From: an uncultured Arachnia sp.
GTDB taxonomy: Bacteria > Actinomycetota > Actinomycetes > Propionibacteriales > Propionibacteriaceae
Reading direction: 5' to 3'
Assembly: GCA_947493705.1 (NCBI GenBank)
Contig: CANLSH010000002.1
Coordinates: 62,001 to 126,000 of the forward strand
Length of the DNA stretch: 64,000 nucleotides
This document shows, in pieces, positions 1 through 8,627 of the stretch (the first letter of the stretch is position 1; the number at the start of each line of letters is the position of its first letter). Made by a program: the position numbers and the translations under genes. The notes below the pieces were generated by a model that worked only from the letters and a program-made list of their open reading frames with translations, was not told where the DNA came from and ran no database searches.

Positions 1-58
1 GCAGGGCCGCGGCGGCTGCGATGCCCACGAAGGCACGTCGGGGGAACAAAGAAGTCAT
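1..58 (-). CDS. Osmoprotectant ABC transporter substrate-binding protein, N-terminal fragment
   Basis: Only the first 19 codons are in the window; the gene runs off the left edge. The visible residues are a start, a twin-arginine-like basic patch and a run of alanines (MTSLFPRRAFVGIAAAAAL), which is the beginning of a secretion or lipoprotein signal. It lies 38 bp downstream of a permease gene, last in the order ATPase, permease, permease, this gene, all on the minus strand. That position fits the periplasmic-type binding protein of a glycine betaine/choline (OpuC/ProX-like) importer. The assignment rests on context and the signal-like start only. Confidence 0.6.
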   Translation of the reverse strand, partial: MTSLFPRRAFVGIAAAAAL

Positions 59-96
59 GTCAGGTCCTTCTGGAGAAGATTGTCGTGTACTCGATG

Positions 97-891
97 CTAG
101 TCGGACGCAGGGGCGAGTGTGAGTGCAGCCGGTTCGTCGTCACTGTCATCGGTGCTCTCATGTGAAGCTGTGGCCGCGTTCTTGTTGCCGTCCTTGACTG
201 TACTGGCGGTCCCCAGGGCAATCGCCACGCCAGGTGGGAGCAGCAGCTTTTTGGCCAGAAGAATCAGCCCATCAATGGCCAGTGCCAGGGCGATGACAAC
301 GATTGCCCCACCCAACATCTGGGTGTAATCGCGGATGGCCTGCCCGTCGAAGATGAAGCGGCCCAGTCCTCCCAGCCCGAGATAGGCGCTGAGGGTTGCT
401 GTGGCGATGACTTGCAGCATGGCCGAGCGCAGCCCACCCACGAGCAGGGGCCCCGCAAGCGGAACTTCAACACGAAAGACGATCTGCCACTCGGTCAGGC
501 CGGTCGCACGAGCCCCGTCCACGACCTCACCGTCGACGGCCTCAACTCCCGAGTATGACGACGCCAGCAGCGGCGGTATGGCCAGAATGGCCAGGACGAT
601 GGTGGAGGGCACGATGGCGAGGTTGAGCCCAAGCCCCATGATGACCGCGAGAAACGTCAGGAGGCCAAGCGATGGCAGAGCTCGCAGAGCGCCGGTGAGG
701 CCGATGGCGATTGCGCGGCCCTTGCCGGTGTGGCCGATGAAGAGTCCGGCCGGGACAGCAATGACCGCTGCCAATGCGACGGCGAGCAGGGTGTACCAGA
801 GATGTTGCAGTGTCCGGATGGCAATGCCGCCGGAGCCCGACCAGTTCGCCGGATCCGCGAGCCAGCCGAAGGCGTCGATGATCTGGTTCAT
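97..891 (-). CDS. Osmoprotectant ABC transporter permease (ProW/OpuC type), second permease
   Basis: A 264-residue membrane protein of the ProW/OpuCB-OpuCD family, which forms the channel for glycine betaine, choline or carnitine uptake. About five to six hydrophobic helices are visible, and the cytoplasmic EAA-type loop (VDGARATGLTEWQIVFRVEV) that contacts the ATPase lies in the middle. The C-terminus has a charged Ser/Asp/Glu tail not needed by the family. The ATG at 891 is chosen because it overlaps the upstream permease stop in an ATGA arrangement; an ORF extension to 921 is unlikely to be translated. The two permeases and the ATPase appear translationally coupled. Confidence 0.88.
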   Translation of the reverse strand: MNQIIDAFGWLADPANWSGSGGIAIRTLQHLWYTLLAVALAAVIAVPAGLFIGHTGKGRAIAIGLTGALRALPSLGLLTFLAVIMGLGLNLAIVPSTIVLAILAIPPLLASSYSGVEAVDGEVVDGARATGLTEWQIVFRVEVPLAGPLLVGGLRSAMLQVIATATLSAYLGLGGLGRFIFDGQAIRDYTQMLGGAIVVIALALAIDGLILLAKKLLLPPGVAIALGTASTVKDGNKNAATASHESTDDSDDEPAALTLAPASD

Positions 892-1544
892 GCGCGCCTC
901 CTGTCGGTTTTCCGGACCCAAGGCATCAGGAGGCGCCCTGCTACAACAATCACCGCGTCAAAGAGCACGGCCAGTACCACGGTCCCGAGGACACCCGTCA
1001 GGATCTCGGTGGGGAAGGCTCGCTGATAGCCGTTGGTGAAGAAGTATCCGAGTGATGGGACCCCGATGAGTGCTCCCACTGATACGAGCGACAGCGTGGA
1101 TGCGCTCACCACGCGTGTGCCAGCCATGAGCGGTGGTCCGGCGAGCGGAAGCGCCACACGCCAGAACACCTGGGATGGGGAGTGCCCCACTGCCAGAGCG
1201 TCGTCACGGATGACTCGCCCCACAGAATCGAAGGCATCAACAGCAGTGCGGACCATGAGTGCAATGCCGAACAGCGTCAGAGCGATCACGAGATTGATGG
1301 GGTCCAGCACCTGGGTGTTGATGATGACCGGCAGCAGGATGAACAGCGGCAGTGAGGGCAGGGCGTAGAGAATGCTGCTCAGCGGCACCAAGATTCGGCG
1401 CGCAGCTGTTTGACGGTGCGCCCACCAGGCGATGGGCACAGAGAAGACGAGGCTCAACAGGATGGGGAGTACAGCCACCTGCACATGCGCCAGCGCCAGT
1501 GACAGGATGCGATCAGAGTTCTCCGCCATCCATTCGAATCTCAT
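888..1544 (-). CDS. Osmoprotectant ABC transporter permease (ProW/OpuC type), first permease
   Basis: A 218-residue permease, the compact length typical of OpuCB/OpuCD-like subunits. It has five or so transmembrane segments and the conserved EAA loop near residues 110-130 (DDALAVGHSPSQVFWRVALP). It shares its start with the ATPase stop (ATGA at 1541-1544) and its stop with the next permease start (ATGA at 888-891), so the subunits are made from one message in fixed ratio. Two different permeases imply a heterodimeric channel as in OpuC. The substrate is not readable from sequence; compatible solutes are the family norm. Confidence 0.88.
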   Translation of the reverse strand: MRFEWMAENSDRILSLALAHVQVAVLPILLSLVFSVPIAWWAHRQTAARRILVPLSSILYALPSLPLFILLPVIINTQVLDPINLVIALTLFGIALMVRTAVDAFDSVGRVIRDDALAVGHSPSQVFWRVALPLAGPPLMAGTRVVSASTLSLVSVGALIGVPSLGYFFTNGYQRAFPTEILTGVLGTVVLAVLFDAVIVVAGRLLMPWVRKTDRRRA

Positions 1545-2365
1545 CCGGCCAACCTGGGGTCGTCCTGCATCACACCCGTGACGTGGCCTGCGGCGTCCAC
1601 GACGATGTGGCGGCCATTGCGTCTCTCGGTACGCAGACGACGCCGATCCCCGCCAATGAAGTCGGCCACGAAGTCATCCGCCGGGTTCAACATGATGTCA
1701 GCCGGACTGCCGTTCTGCGCCACCTCGGCGCCCGTGCGCAACACCAGCACCTTCTGGCCCAGGAGGAAAGCCTCATCCACATCATGCGTCACGAACAGGA
1801 TGGTCTTGGCCAACTCTTGCTGCAGACGCAGGAGTTCGGTCTGCAGTTCGGCTCGCACCACCGGGTCAACGGCTCCGAAGGGTTCGTCCATCAACAAAAT
1901 GTTGGGGTCCGAGGCGAGCGCGCGGGCCACTCCGATGCGTTGGCGCTGGCCTCCGGAGAGCTGGCTGGGGTAGCGCTTGGCCACGCTGGAGGGTAGGCCC
2001 ACGACGTCCAGAAGCTCCATGGCACGAGTCTGTGCCTCTCTCCTGGTCTGGCCCAGCAGTATTGGCACGGTGGCGACGTTGTCCACAACGGTGCGATGGG
2101 GGAGCAGTCCGCCTGCCTGCATGACGTAGCCGATGCTGCGTCGAAGCTTCACAGGATCCGTGTTTGCCACGTCCTCACCATCGATGGCGACGACGCCGGC
2201 GGAAGGATCCACCATGCGGTTGACCATGCGCATGAGGGTGGTCTTGCCACATCCGGAGGAACCCAGAAGAACCACCACCTCGTGGGAGGGGATTTCCAGT
2301 GAGAAGTCATCCACTGCGACAGTGCCGTCGGGATACTCCTTGCGCACATTCTCGAATGTGATCAT
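1541..2365 (-). CDS. Osmoprotectant ABC transporter ATP-binding protein
   Basis: A 274-residue ABC ATPase of the quaternary-amine (ProV/OpuCA) type. Walker A is GSSGCGKT near residue 35, the signature is LSGGQRQRIG and Walker B is ILLMDEP, followed by the H-loop in FVTHDVDEA. It energises uptake through the two permeases downstream. ProV and OpuCA usually carry C-terminal CBS domains that sense ionic strength; here only about 35 residues follow the ATPase core, so a full CBS pair is absent and osmotic gating must be reduced or done elsewhere. The start ATG at 2365 begins the canonical MITFENV sequence; a longer in-frame ORF upstream reads through non-coding DNA. The operon diverges from the sirtuin gene. 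Confidence 0.9.
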   Translation of the reverse strand: MITFENVRKEYPDGTVAVDDFSLEIPSHEVVVLLGSSGCGKTTLMRMVNRMVDPSAGVVAIDGEDVANTDPVKLRRSIGYVMQAGGLLPHRTVVDNVATVPILLGQTRREAQTRAMELLDVVGLPSSVAKRYPSQLSGGQRQRIGVARALASDPNILLMDEPFGAVDPVVRAELQTELLRLQQELAKTILFVTHDVDEAFLLGQKVLVLRTGAEVAQNGSPADIMLNPADDFVADFIGGDRRRLRTERRNGRHIVVDAAGHVTGVMQDDPRLAG

Positions 2366-2499
2366 GGTCGCTTTCTTGTGTGGAAGACCTGCGGACCTCG
2401 CCTGGGGCGGTCGTTCCAGCGTAACAGCGGGACCGTTCGGTCCCCGAAGATGGCTCGGCGTGTGAAAAGGGCCCTGCGGCGCGCAGGTAACCTGTTTCC

Positions 2500-3465
2500 G
2501 TGTCACAGCAACAAGTACCCCCCGACGTGGGGGGCTGGTTCCGTACCGCTCAAGCGGGTGAGAGTGTTCTGCCCAGCAAAGCATGGGGTCCGCCCGATGA
2601 CTCGTCGTTCGGGTTGGTGTCCTCGGCTGATGACGTGAGCGCCGCGGCCGAAGCCCTCCGTGATCGTCCGACGATGATTCTGACAGGGGCCGGAACCTCC
2701 ACCGCCTCCGGACTTGCCGACTACCGTGGGCGCGGCGCCATCCCACGAGCCCCCATGACGTATCAGGAGTTCGTCTCCTCTGATGACTCACGACGCCACT
2801 ACTGGGCGCGCAGCGTCGTTGGATGGCCATCTTTTCGTGCAGCACGGCCGAACGCCGTGCACCATCAGGTTGCCTCGTTGGCGACGGTCCTTCCCGTGAC
2901 CGGCGTGGTGACGCAGAACGTTGACGGCCTGCATCAAGCAGCTGGTTCGGGCCCTGTGCTGGACCTGCACGGACGTCTCTCCACCGTCACATGTCTGTCC
3001 TGCGGGACCGTCGTGGATCGGGAAGCGCTCCAGCGGAGCTTGTTGGAGCTGAATCCGGGGGTTGCAGCCCGGCTCGATCACCTCGCAGAGCAGGCAGCTT
3101 CCCTTCCCGACGGCGACGCCGAGGTGGACCGTACCGAGGATTTCGTTTATGCCGACTGCCCTGTGTGTGGTGGCATGCTGAAACCCGATGTCGTCTACTT
3201 CGGTGAGAACGCGAGCAAGGAGGTCGTGACCGCCGCGTTTGACCTGTTGGATGCATCCGATGGTCTTCTCGTCCTGGGCAGCAGTCTCACAGTGATGAGT
3301 GGATTGCGATTCGTGCGCAGGGCATCACGTGAGAGCAAACCGATCGTCATCATCAACGACGGCGCAACTCGCGGCGATGAGTTGGCCACTCACCGTCTGC
3401 ACGGACAGCTGGAGGACGTGCTCACACAACTCATCGCCGCACTGGCTGGTCCCACCCTGAACTGA
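2500..3465 (+). CDS. NAD-dependent protein deacylase, SIR2 family
   Basis: A 321-residue sirtuin that removes acyl groups from lysines using NAD+. The NAD-binding GAGTSTASG motif is near residue 61, followed by LADYRGRG. Also present are TQNVDGLH, the catalytic His in LDLHGR (near 156), and two zinc Cys pairs (CLSCG near 165 and CPVCG near 221). The C-terminal GSSLTV and IINDG motifs complete the Rossmann fold. The GTG start at 2500 gives about 45 residues before the catalytic core, longer than CobB-type enzymes; a downstream start cannot be excluded. It is transcribed divergently from the osmoprotectant operon. The 134-bp gap contains a perfect 6-bp stem with a GTTC loop at 2429-2444 that could be an operator. 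Confidence 0.9.
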   Translation: MSQQQVPPDVGGWFRTAQAGESVLPSKAWGPPDDSSFGLVSSADDVSAAAEALRDRPTMILTGAGTSTASGLADYRGRGAIPRAPMTYQEFVSSDDSRRHYWARSVVGWPSFRAARPNAVHHQVASLATVLPVTGVVTQNVDGLHQAAGSGPVLDLHGRLSTVTCLSCGTVVDREALQRSLLELNPGVAARLDHLAEQAASLPDGDAEVDRTEDFVYADCPVCGGMLKPDVVYFGENASKEVVTAAFDLLDASDGLLVLGSSLTVMSGLRFVRRASRESKPIVIINDGATRGDELATHRLHGQLEDVLTQLIAALAGPTLN

Positions 3466-3503
3466 GCGTTCGCACGACGGCTTGAGCCCGATACGGTGGG
3501 GCA

Positions 3504-4298
3504 ATGAGGACACGTGCGGACATCAAGAGTTGGCTCACTGACATGGACGGTGTACTCGTCCGGGAGAACACCGCCCTGCCCGGCGCCCAGGAAGTGATCG
3601 AGAAGTGGCAGCGGGAGGGCACCGAGTTTCTGGTGTTGACGAACAATTCCATTTTCACGCCCAGGGATCTCGCCGCGAGACTGCGGTCATCCGGGCTCGA
3701 TGTGCCTGAGGAACGAATCTGGACCTCCGCGCTGGCCACGGCAAAATTCCTGCAGGATCAGGAGCCGGGGGGAAGCGTGCACGTCATCGGTGAGGCAGGT
3801 CTGTTCACTGCCCTGCACGAGGCTGGGCTGATCATGACCGATCGCAACCCTGACTACGTGGTGGTGGGGGAGACCCGCACCTATTCCTTCGAATCCGTCA
3901 CCACAGCAATCCGGCTGATCGCGAGTGGCGCCCGCTTCATTGCCACCAACCCCGACGCAACCGGTCCCACCGATCAGGGTATCGTCCCCGCCACGGGTGC
4001 GATCACCGCACTGATCACCAAGGCCACCGGCCGGGAACCCTACGTGGTGGGCAAGCCGAACCCCATGATGTTCCGCTCGGCACTGAACAAGATCGGTGCC
4101 CACAGTGAGGAAACCGGCATGGTGGGGGACCGCATGGACACCGACGTGGTGGCCGGCATCGAAGCCGGACTCCACACGGTCCTGGTCCTGACCGGGATCA
4201 TGGGGGTCGACGAGATCGAGAAGTATCCCTTCCGCCCCACCGAAGTCCTTTCAGGAATCCATGAGTTGCTGGACCCCGTCGTGGAGGACGAGCAGTAG
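3504..4298 (+). CDS. HAD-IIA family hydrolase (NagD/p-nitrophenylphosphatase-like)
   Basis: A 264-residue haloacid-dehalogenase superfamily phosphatase of the IIA cap type. Motif I is DMDGVL (residues 13-18), motif II is LTNNS, and the C-terminal GKPNPMMF and MVGDRMDTDVVAG motifs supply the conserved Lys and the Mg-binding acidic residues. The cap lies between motif II and the GKPNP motif. Members hydrolyse sugar phosphates, nucleotides or pyridoxal phosphate; the substrate here is unknown. It starts 38 bp after the sirtuin and may be cotranscribed with it. It converges with the DsbA-like gene with only a 7-bp gap. Confidence 0.9.
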   Translation: MRTRADIKSWLTDMDGVLVRENTALPGAQEVIEKWQREGTEFLVLTNNSIFTPRDLAARLRSSGLDVPEERIWTSALATAKFLQDQEPGGSVHVIGEAGLFTALHEAGLIMTDRNPDYVVVGETRTYSFESVTTAIRLIASGARFIATNPDATGPTDQGIVPATGAITALITKATGREPYVVGKPNPMMFRSALNKIGAHSEETGMVGDRMDTDVVAGIEAGLHTVLVLTGIMGVDEIEKYPFRPTEVLSGIHELLDPVVEDEQ

Positions 4299-4305
4299 GG
4301 ACAGG

Positions 4306-4908
4306 TCAGTCGAAGATGGGGCCCACGTTGCGGCTGCGCTTCAGCTCGAAGAAGCCGGGGTAGGCCGTCACCTTCTCCACGCCGTCGAACAGTTCACCCG
4401 CCTGCTCGCCCTTGGGCGCCGGTGAAATGACAGGTCCGAAGAGACTCATGCCATTGATGCGCAGCACGGGTGTGCCCACCTCATCGCCCACAGGATCCAT
4501 CCCCTCGTGGTGGGAACGGCGGAGATCGTCGTCGAGTGTGTCCCTTTTTGCGACGTCAAGGATGCCGGCCTCAAAGCCGCACTCGGCCAGCGCCTTGCCG
4601 ATGGTCTCCGGTGTCTGCGGCTCCTCGCCCGGATGGAACCGGGTGCCGACGGCGGTGTAGAACTCGCGCAGCCCCTGGGGGCCGTGACGATGCTCGACGG
4701 CGAGTGCAGCGCGGGCACCCACCCAGGCATTGTCCATGAGTTCCCGGTAGTCCTCCGGGAGGTCGCGCCCATCGTTGAGCACCGCGAGGCTCATGACGTG
4801 GAAGATGGTTTTCACGTCGCGCACCTTCTCCACTTCCAGCATCCACCGGGACGTCATCCAGGCGAAGGGGCAGGAAGGGTCAAACCAGAAATCAACGATA
4901 GTTGTCAT
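4306..4908 (-). CDS. DsbA-family protein of the mycothiol-dependent Rv2466c type
   Basis: A 200-residue thioredoxin-fold protein closely resembling the actinobacterial mycothiol-dependent reductase group: [12 protein letters not shown] at residues 6-17, then [23 protein letters not shown], and a C-terminal [17 protein letters not shown] followed by FELKRSR. The redox motif is CPFA rather than CPWC, so only the first, nucleophilic cysteine is present and a monothiol, mycothiol-assisted mechanism is implied. The start at 4908 is set by family alignment; the ORF extends upstream to 5010 over a region that is probably leader. It is convergent with the HAD gene. Confidence 0.88.
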   Translation of the reverse strand: MTTIVDFWFDPSCPFAWMTSRWMLEVEKVRDVKTIFHVMSLAVLNDGRDLPEDYRELMDNAWVGARAALAVEHRHGPQGLREFYTAVGTRFHPGEEPQTPETIGKALAECGFEAGILDVAKRDTLDDDLRRSHHEGMDPVGDEVGTPVLRINGMSLFGPVISPAPKGEQAGELFDGVEKVTAYPGFFELKRSRNVGPIFD

Positions 4909-4970
4909 GGGGACCATCTCACCACAGGGCACAACCACGGCCACCCTCGCCGATTCTTCGCGATGAGTTT

Positions 4971-5729
4971 CTACGTCGCTGACGCCGTCGCACGGAGGAA
5001 CTCCCGCCAACCGTCCGCGTCGGCCATGGGGCGAGTGATACCCAACGAAGCCTGTATGGGTCGCAGAGCGTCACGTGTCTGGTTGTTCCAGTTTCCGTTG
5101 ACCTCAACGTCGGCGCCGAAAACGTGCCGGATGGCGGATTGCACCACGTAGACCTGCACCCGTGAACCGGCGCTGAAGGTGGACTGCTCCCATTGCGATC
5201 TGGCGTTGTCCACATGAATGTGATTGTGGTGCGCCTGGTTGTAGAGGTGCGTGAGTGTGTAGCCGAAGTGGGCCTGGAGGGAGGCTGCCAGCCGCCAGTA
5301 GTCGCGGATCTCCGTCGAACTGCCTGGTCCCCAGACGTCGTAGCGGCACGACACTGAACCCTGCTCGTGTTCCACCTCGGCGATGTCAAAGGCGCGGCCT
5401 GATGCGTGGAGTGAGGATTCCTTGTTGACGTAGGCGCCGTAGCTCCAGAGGGTGGTCATCGGGCCCAGTCCGCTGAGGGCGTTCCAGTCCTGCGCCCATG
5501 CCTCCAGCAACTCGACGAATCGTGGATCAGCCTTGTAGGTGGTGATGGAGCGGCCGATCTCATAGCCGAGGGACGCGCCCCCGAGTGTGGAGAAGTTCAC
5601 CAATGAGTCGGGAGTGCTGTAGGCCTCCGGGTCCCGGGCGCCCGGCAGCGACGGGAAGTCAGTCGCGCAGCTCGTCGTCAGGGCAGCCAGGCTGCCTGCC
5701 AGGATGGCGCGACGGGAAACAGATCTCAC
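4971..5729 (-). CDS. Exported M15-like peptidase lipoprotein with extensin-like core and C-terminal PG-binding-like repeat
   Basis: A 252-residue exported protein. The N-terminus has SRRAIL (twin-arginine-like) and a lipobox ending at Cys21 (TTSC), so it is probably membrane-anchored outside the cell. The central domain contains HASGRAFDI (near 108) and HNHIH (near 165). These are the zinc-ligand pattern of extensin-like and M15 D,D-carboxypeptidases that trim peptidoglycan stem peptides. The last 70 residues resemble a peptidoglycan-binding repeat ([10 protein letters not shown]...[12 protein letters not shown]). The start is a GTG at 5729 directly behind a GAAGG. The gene is separated from the DsbA-like start by only 62 bp. 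Confidence 0.75.
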   Translation of the reverse strand: MRSVSRRAILAGSLAALTTSCATDFPSLPGARDPEAYSTPDSLVNFSTLGGASLGYEIGRSITTYKADPRFVELLEAWAQDWNALSGLGPMTTLWSYGAYVNKESSLHASGRAFDIAEVEHEQGSVSCRYDVWGPGSSTEIRDYWRLAASLQAHFGYTLTHLYNQAHHNHIHVDNARSQWEQSTFSAGSRVQVYVVQSAIRHVFGADVEVNGNWNNQTRDALRPIQASLGITRPMADADGWREFLRATASAT

Positions 5730-5798
5730 CCTTCAATTTTAGGAGGTCGAGCAAAGGGAGACACACGACCCGAGTCTGATCCCGGTGGAGGATTCCCT

Positions 5799-6929
5799 TC
5801 AGTCGCCGAGCCCAGTGCCCACGTCACGTGCAGCCTTGATCCACGAGTGCTCCAGCGGCACCAACGCCTGCACGCCAGCGACGTCCTTGAGTGGCACGGT
5901 GGCCGTTCCCTCACCACGGGATGCCACCATGATGCCGTGCTCGCCGTCGGCGATGAGTTCAGCCGCGGCCGAGCCGATGCGGGTACCCAGCAGGCGATCC
6001 TCTGCGCAGGGGGTGCCGCCGCGCTGCACATACCCGAGGATGGTGACACGTGTGTCCAGGCCGGTTGCGGCTTCCAGTTCACGGGCCAGCCGGAACGTGT
6101 GCTCGCGGTGCTCGTCCCTGACGTTGGAGAGGTGGGCCTTTGCGGCGTCCTTGGCCTCGCGACTGTCGGCCGCCTTTTTCAGTGTCTTGGCCGCGTCGAT
6201 CTCGGCGTGGGCGAGGACGTCATGTGCGCCTTCAGCGACGGCGACCACGCTGAAGTTCGTGCCCCGGTCCTGTCGGGCTTTGATGGTCTCGGCCACCGAC
6301 TCCACGGTGTAGGGAATCTCCGGAATCAGGATGATGTCAGCTCCACCGGCCATGCCAGCACCCAGGGTGAGCCATCCCGCCTTGTTGCCCATGATCTCGA
6401 CCACGATGATTCTGTGGTGGCTGTGGGCGGTGGAGTGAAGACGGTCGACGGCTTCGGTGGCGATCTCCATCGCCGTCGAGAATCCGAAAGAGTTGTCAGT
6501 GTGCGCGACGTCCTTGTCGATGGTCTTCGGAAGATGGACAACATTGAGGCCCGCTTTGGACAACCGCATGGCGTTCTTGGCGGTGCCGCCACCGCCCAGC
6601 ATGACGAGGCAGTCCAGCTTGTTCTTCTCGTAGGTCTTGGCGATCGTCGGGATCATGTCCTTGCGCTCGCCGTCCACCGTCATCTTGTGGACCTTGTCAC
6701 GGCTGGTGCCCAGTATCGTGCCGCCGACGGTGAGAATGCCTGAGAGGCTTGCTGGGGTCATGTCGATGCTGCGGTTCTCCGCAAGCCCGCGGACGCCGTC
6801 GCGGAATCCGATCAGTTCCATGCCGTGTCTGCCGAGCGCAGCCTTGCCGAGGCCACGGATGGCCGCGTTGAGGCCTGGACTGTCGCCACCTGCTGTCAGA
6901 ACTCCGACGCGTTTGCTGGATTTGCTCAC
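5799..6929 (-). CDS. pfkA: 6-phosphofructokinase
   Basis: A 376-residue PFK of the long, PPi-related class, catalysing phosphorylation of fructose 6-phosphate. Visible motifs are [11 protein letters not shown] at the N-terminus, [18 protein letters not shown] (near 130-136), the substrate loop [10 protein letters not shown], and GYVQRGGTP. The GTG start has a strong Shine-Dalgarno (AAAGGAGG) five bases upstream. Two positions depart from textbook ATP-PFK. The nucleotide loop reads GGGGT (near 113) where GGDG or GGDD is usual, and Lys follows PK-TID where Asn is usual. The Lys in PKTID is typical of PPi-type enzymes. The phosphoryl donor should therefore not be assumed. Confidence 0.88.
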   Translation of the reverse strand: MSKSSKRVGVLTAGGDSPGLNAAIRGLGKAALGRHGMELIGFRDGVRGLAENRSIDMTPASLSGILTVGGTILGTSRDKVHKMTVDGERKDMIPTIAKTYEKNKLDCLVMLGGGGTAKNAMRLSKAGLNVVHLPKTIDKDVAHTDNSFGFSTAMEIATEAVDRLHSTAHSHHRIIVVEIMGNKAGWLTLGAGMAGGADIILIPEIPYTVESVAETIKARQDRGTNFSVVAVAEGAHDVLAHAEIDAAKTLKKAADSREAKDAAKAHLSNVRDEHREHTFRLARELEAATGLDTRVTILGYVQRGGTPCAEDRLLGTRIGSAAAELIADGEHGIMVASRGEGTATVPLKDVAGVQALVPLEHSWIKAARDVGTGLGD

Positions 6930-7050
6930 GATGCCTCCTTTGGCTCAGCTGAGGTTTCCGAGCTTATCGCGGGAGGTCGCCGCTCGAGCCGATCCCGCAA
7001 CGTGACCCCGCCGTCGATATGGAGAAATGGCGCGGATAGCGTTTCGTTGC

Positions 7051-7545
7051 ATGGCACGGGTACTGATTGGTTGGGCATCACGGGCGGGCGCCGCCACCGA
7101 TGTTGCGGAATTGTTGGCCGACGAACTGCGTAAAGGGGGACACGATGTCGCTGTCGAGGACCTGAAGGGTTCGCCCGTGGGAGATGGTAGGGATCTCGTG
7201 GTGCTGGGCAGTGGCGTTCAGGCCGGGCAGTGGTATCCGGAGGCGACACAGTGGATCAAGGCCAATGAGCCTCAGCTCAAAAAGACGCGTGTCGCCTTGT
7301 TCAACGTATGCCTGAATGCGGCCGACCCGGACAAGCGGGCGGAGGCACTCGGGTACAACAGGGCGGTCACGACGAAACTGTCGCCGCTGGTGGAGGAGTC
7401 ATTCGCTGGGCGCTACGTACCGGCGAAGGTCTCATGGCTCAAACGGATTTTCCTGAGAACGCTGCAGAAGCCGGGGCAGGACCACGTGGACGAGACGGCC
7501 GTTCGGTCGTGGGGTAGAAAACTCGGAGAACTCGTTCGCTCCTGA
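7051..7545 (+). CDS. Flavodoxin-domain protein (HemG-like)
   Basis: A 164-residue single-domain flavodoxin-fold protein. It begins MARVLIGWASRAGAATDVAE, the FMN phosphate-binding loop in its usual place at the N-terminus, followed by DLVVLGSGVQAGQWYPEA and VALFNVCLNA. The layout resembles HemG-type protoporphyrinogen oxidases and stand-alone flavodoxins; the actual redox partner is unknown. The start at 7051 is chosen by family alignment. An in-frame ATG at 7027 adds eight residues and has a GGAG only two or three bases upstream, which is too close to be convincing. It is divergent from pfkA. Confidence 0.75.
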   Translation: MARVLIGWASRAGAATDVAELLADELRKGGHDVAVEDLKGSPVGDGRDLVVLGSGVQAGQWYPEATQWIKANEPQLKKTRVALFNVCLNAADPDKRAEALGYNRAVTTKLSPLVEESFAGRYVPAKVSWLKRIFLRTLQKPGQDHVDETAVRSWGRKLGELVRS

Positions 7546-7564
7546 GGAACCACTGATCAATCAT
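7546..7564 (+). repeat. Solitary left end of the 160-bp dispersed element
   Basis: Nineteen bases (GGAACCACTGATCAATCAT) identical to the left terminus of the complete elements at 26138 and 62200 lie immediately after the flavodoxin stop codon. A weak partial match to the right terminus (TTGATCAG) occurs near 7625, but the CGCTTCC end is missing and there is no flanking duplication. This looks like a decayed or truncated copy. The remaining gap to 7744 shows no gene. Confidence 0.6.
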
Positions 7565-7744
7565 TGTTCGATCGAGTCAGACACGCTCGGCCCGCCGTGG
7601 GCATCGGAGCACACTGGCGGCGTTGATCAGTCGAATGGGCGCAAGCATCAGCGCGTGTGTTGCGAGTGACCGGCGAATTGGGTTGATGGCCCGTTCGTGA
7701 GAAGATGAGCGGTTGGCAGGTTTGGTCAGAAGGACGCTGAGGGT

Positions 7745-8446
7745 ATGAGCAAGTCACAAGGATTTCAGTTCAATTGGTTGGCTTCAGCTGGCTCGGCGCT
7801 GGGCGCCGTCTCATCAGCGGCGCTGCTCTCCACGCTGGGTGCTGCAGGGACCATCTTCGGAGCGGCTCTCGGAAGCCTGATCATCACGGTGGGTGGTTCT
7901 TTCTACACACAGTCCCTCGAGAAGACGAAGAACCGCGTTGCTGCAGTCCGGACCCGAGAGGACCGTACCGCCAGCAGGCAGAACGTCGGCTCGACAGTTG
8001 TGGCCACCCCGCGAGCTTCAGAGGGAGCGGTACCCGGCGACGGAGCCCCCATGGAGGACCGCGACCAAGCGTCGAGGACTTCCCTGCCATGGAAGCGGAT
8101 CATTGGTATTGCCATCGGTGTCTTTGTTGCCGCCATGGCGATCATTCTCATCTTCGAGTTGTTCACTGGTCGACCCGTGTCCTCCTACACGGGGGGCAGC
8201 GATGCTGAAACGGGTACAACCTTCTCCCGGCTGGGTTCTGGGAGCACGGATTCTACTGAGCCCGGTGCCGAGGACTCCGAGGTTCCACCGGCGGACGAGG
8301 AGCAGTCAACCAAAGATGAGCCTGCCGAGGAAGAGCCTGCCGAGGAGGAGCCCGTTGAGGAGGAGCCGGCGGAGGCTCCACCGGCGGAGGCCCCGCCGGC
8401 AGAAGCTCCGCCAGCTGAGGCTCCACCCGCCCAATCCGACGAATAG
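7745..8446 (+). CDS. Membrane protein with Glu/Pro/Ala-repeat tail, function unknown
   Basis: A 233-residue protein not assigned to a family. The N-terminal 50 residues are a glycine- and alanine-rich hydrophobic segment resembling a glycine-zipper membrane insertion. A basic linker follows, then a clear transmembrane helix near residues 118-140 (IIGIAIGVFVAAMAIILIFE), then a low-complexity tail. The tail is built of EEPAE and APPAE repeats (about 8320-8435). Such tails usually span the cell wall or act as flexible spacers. A GAGGGT sits just ahead of the ATG. It is isolated between the flavodoxin and Nudix genes. Confidence 0.7.
   Translation: MSKSQGFQFNWLASAGSALGAVSSAALLSTLGAAGTIFGAALGSLIITVGGSFYTQSLEKTKNRVAAVRTREDRTASRQNVGSTVVATPRASEGAVPGDGAPMEDRDQASRTSLPWKRIIGIAIGVFVAAMAIILIFELFTGRPVSSYTGGSDAETGTTFSRLGSGSTDSTEPGAEDSEVPPADEEQSTKDEPAEEEPAEEEPVEEEPAEAPPAEAPPAEAPPAEAPPAQSDE
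8320..8435 (+). repeat. In-gene tandem repeats encoding EEPAE/APPAE units
   Basis: Short 12-15 bp imperfect tandem units (GAGGAGGAGCC-type, then GCGGAGGCTCCACC-type) encode four Glu-rich and four Ala-Pro-rich repeats in the tail of the preceding membrane protein. Synonymous differences between units show they are not a very recent expansion, but copy-number change is likely between strains. Confidence 0.7.
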
Positions 8447-8475
8447 GGCTCACTGCCGCTACCTGCTCGGGATGC

Positions 8476-8495
8476 TGAAGCCTCGCAAGGCTTCA
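8476..8495 (+). terminator. Possible weak terminator hairpin
   Basis: TGAAGCC and GGCTTCA form a perfect 7-bp stem with a TCGCAA loop, 30 bp after the stop of the Pro-rich membrane protein. There is no T-run after it, so a termination role is only suggested by position. Confidence 0.3.
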
Positions 8496-8627
8496 CGAGG
8501 CCTGCTGTGTTGCAGGACGTTCGCAGTTGCTCCATCCCTTCGGGCTTGCAGGTCTGAACAGGCCGTCACCGATTCGTCCGCCGTAACATCATGTGACGCG
8601 GCACGGCTATGCACGGAAGGTGACCCC

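Noticed and set aside
401-1039. Long plus-strand frame across the permease genes
   Set aside because: It is the antisense shadow of two well-supported permease genes; GC-rich codon use opens the opposite strand.
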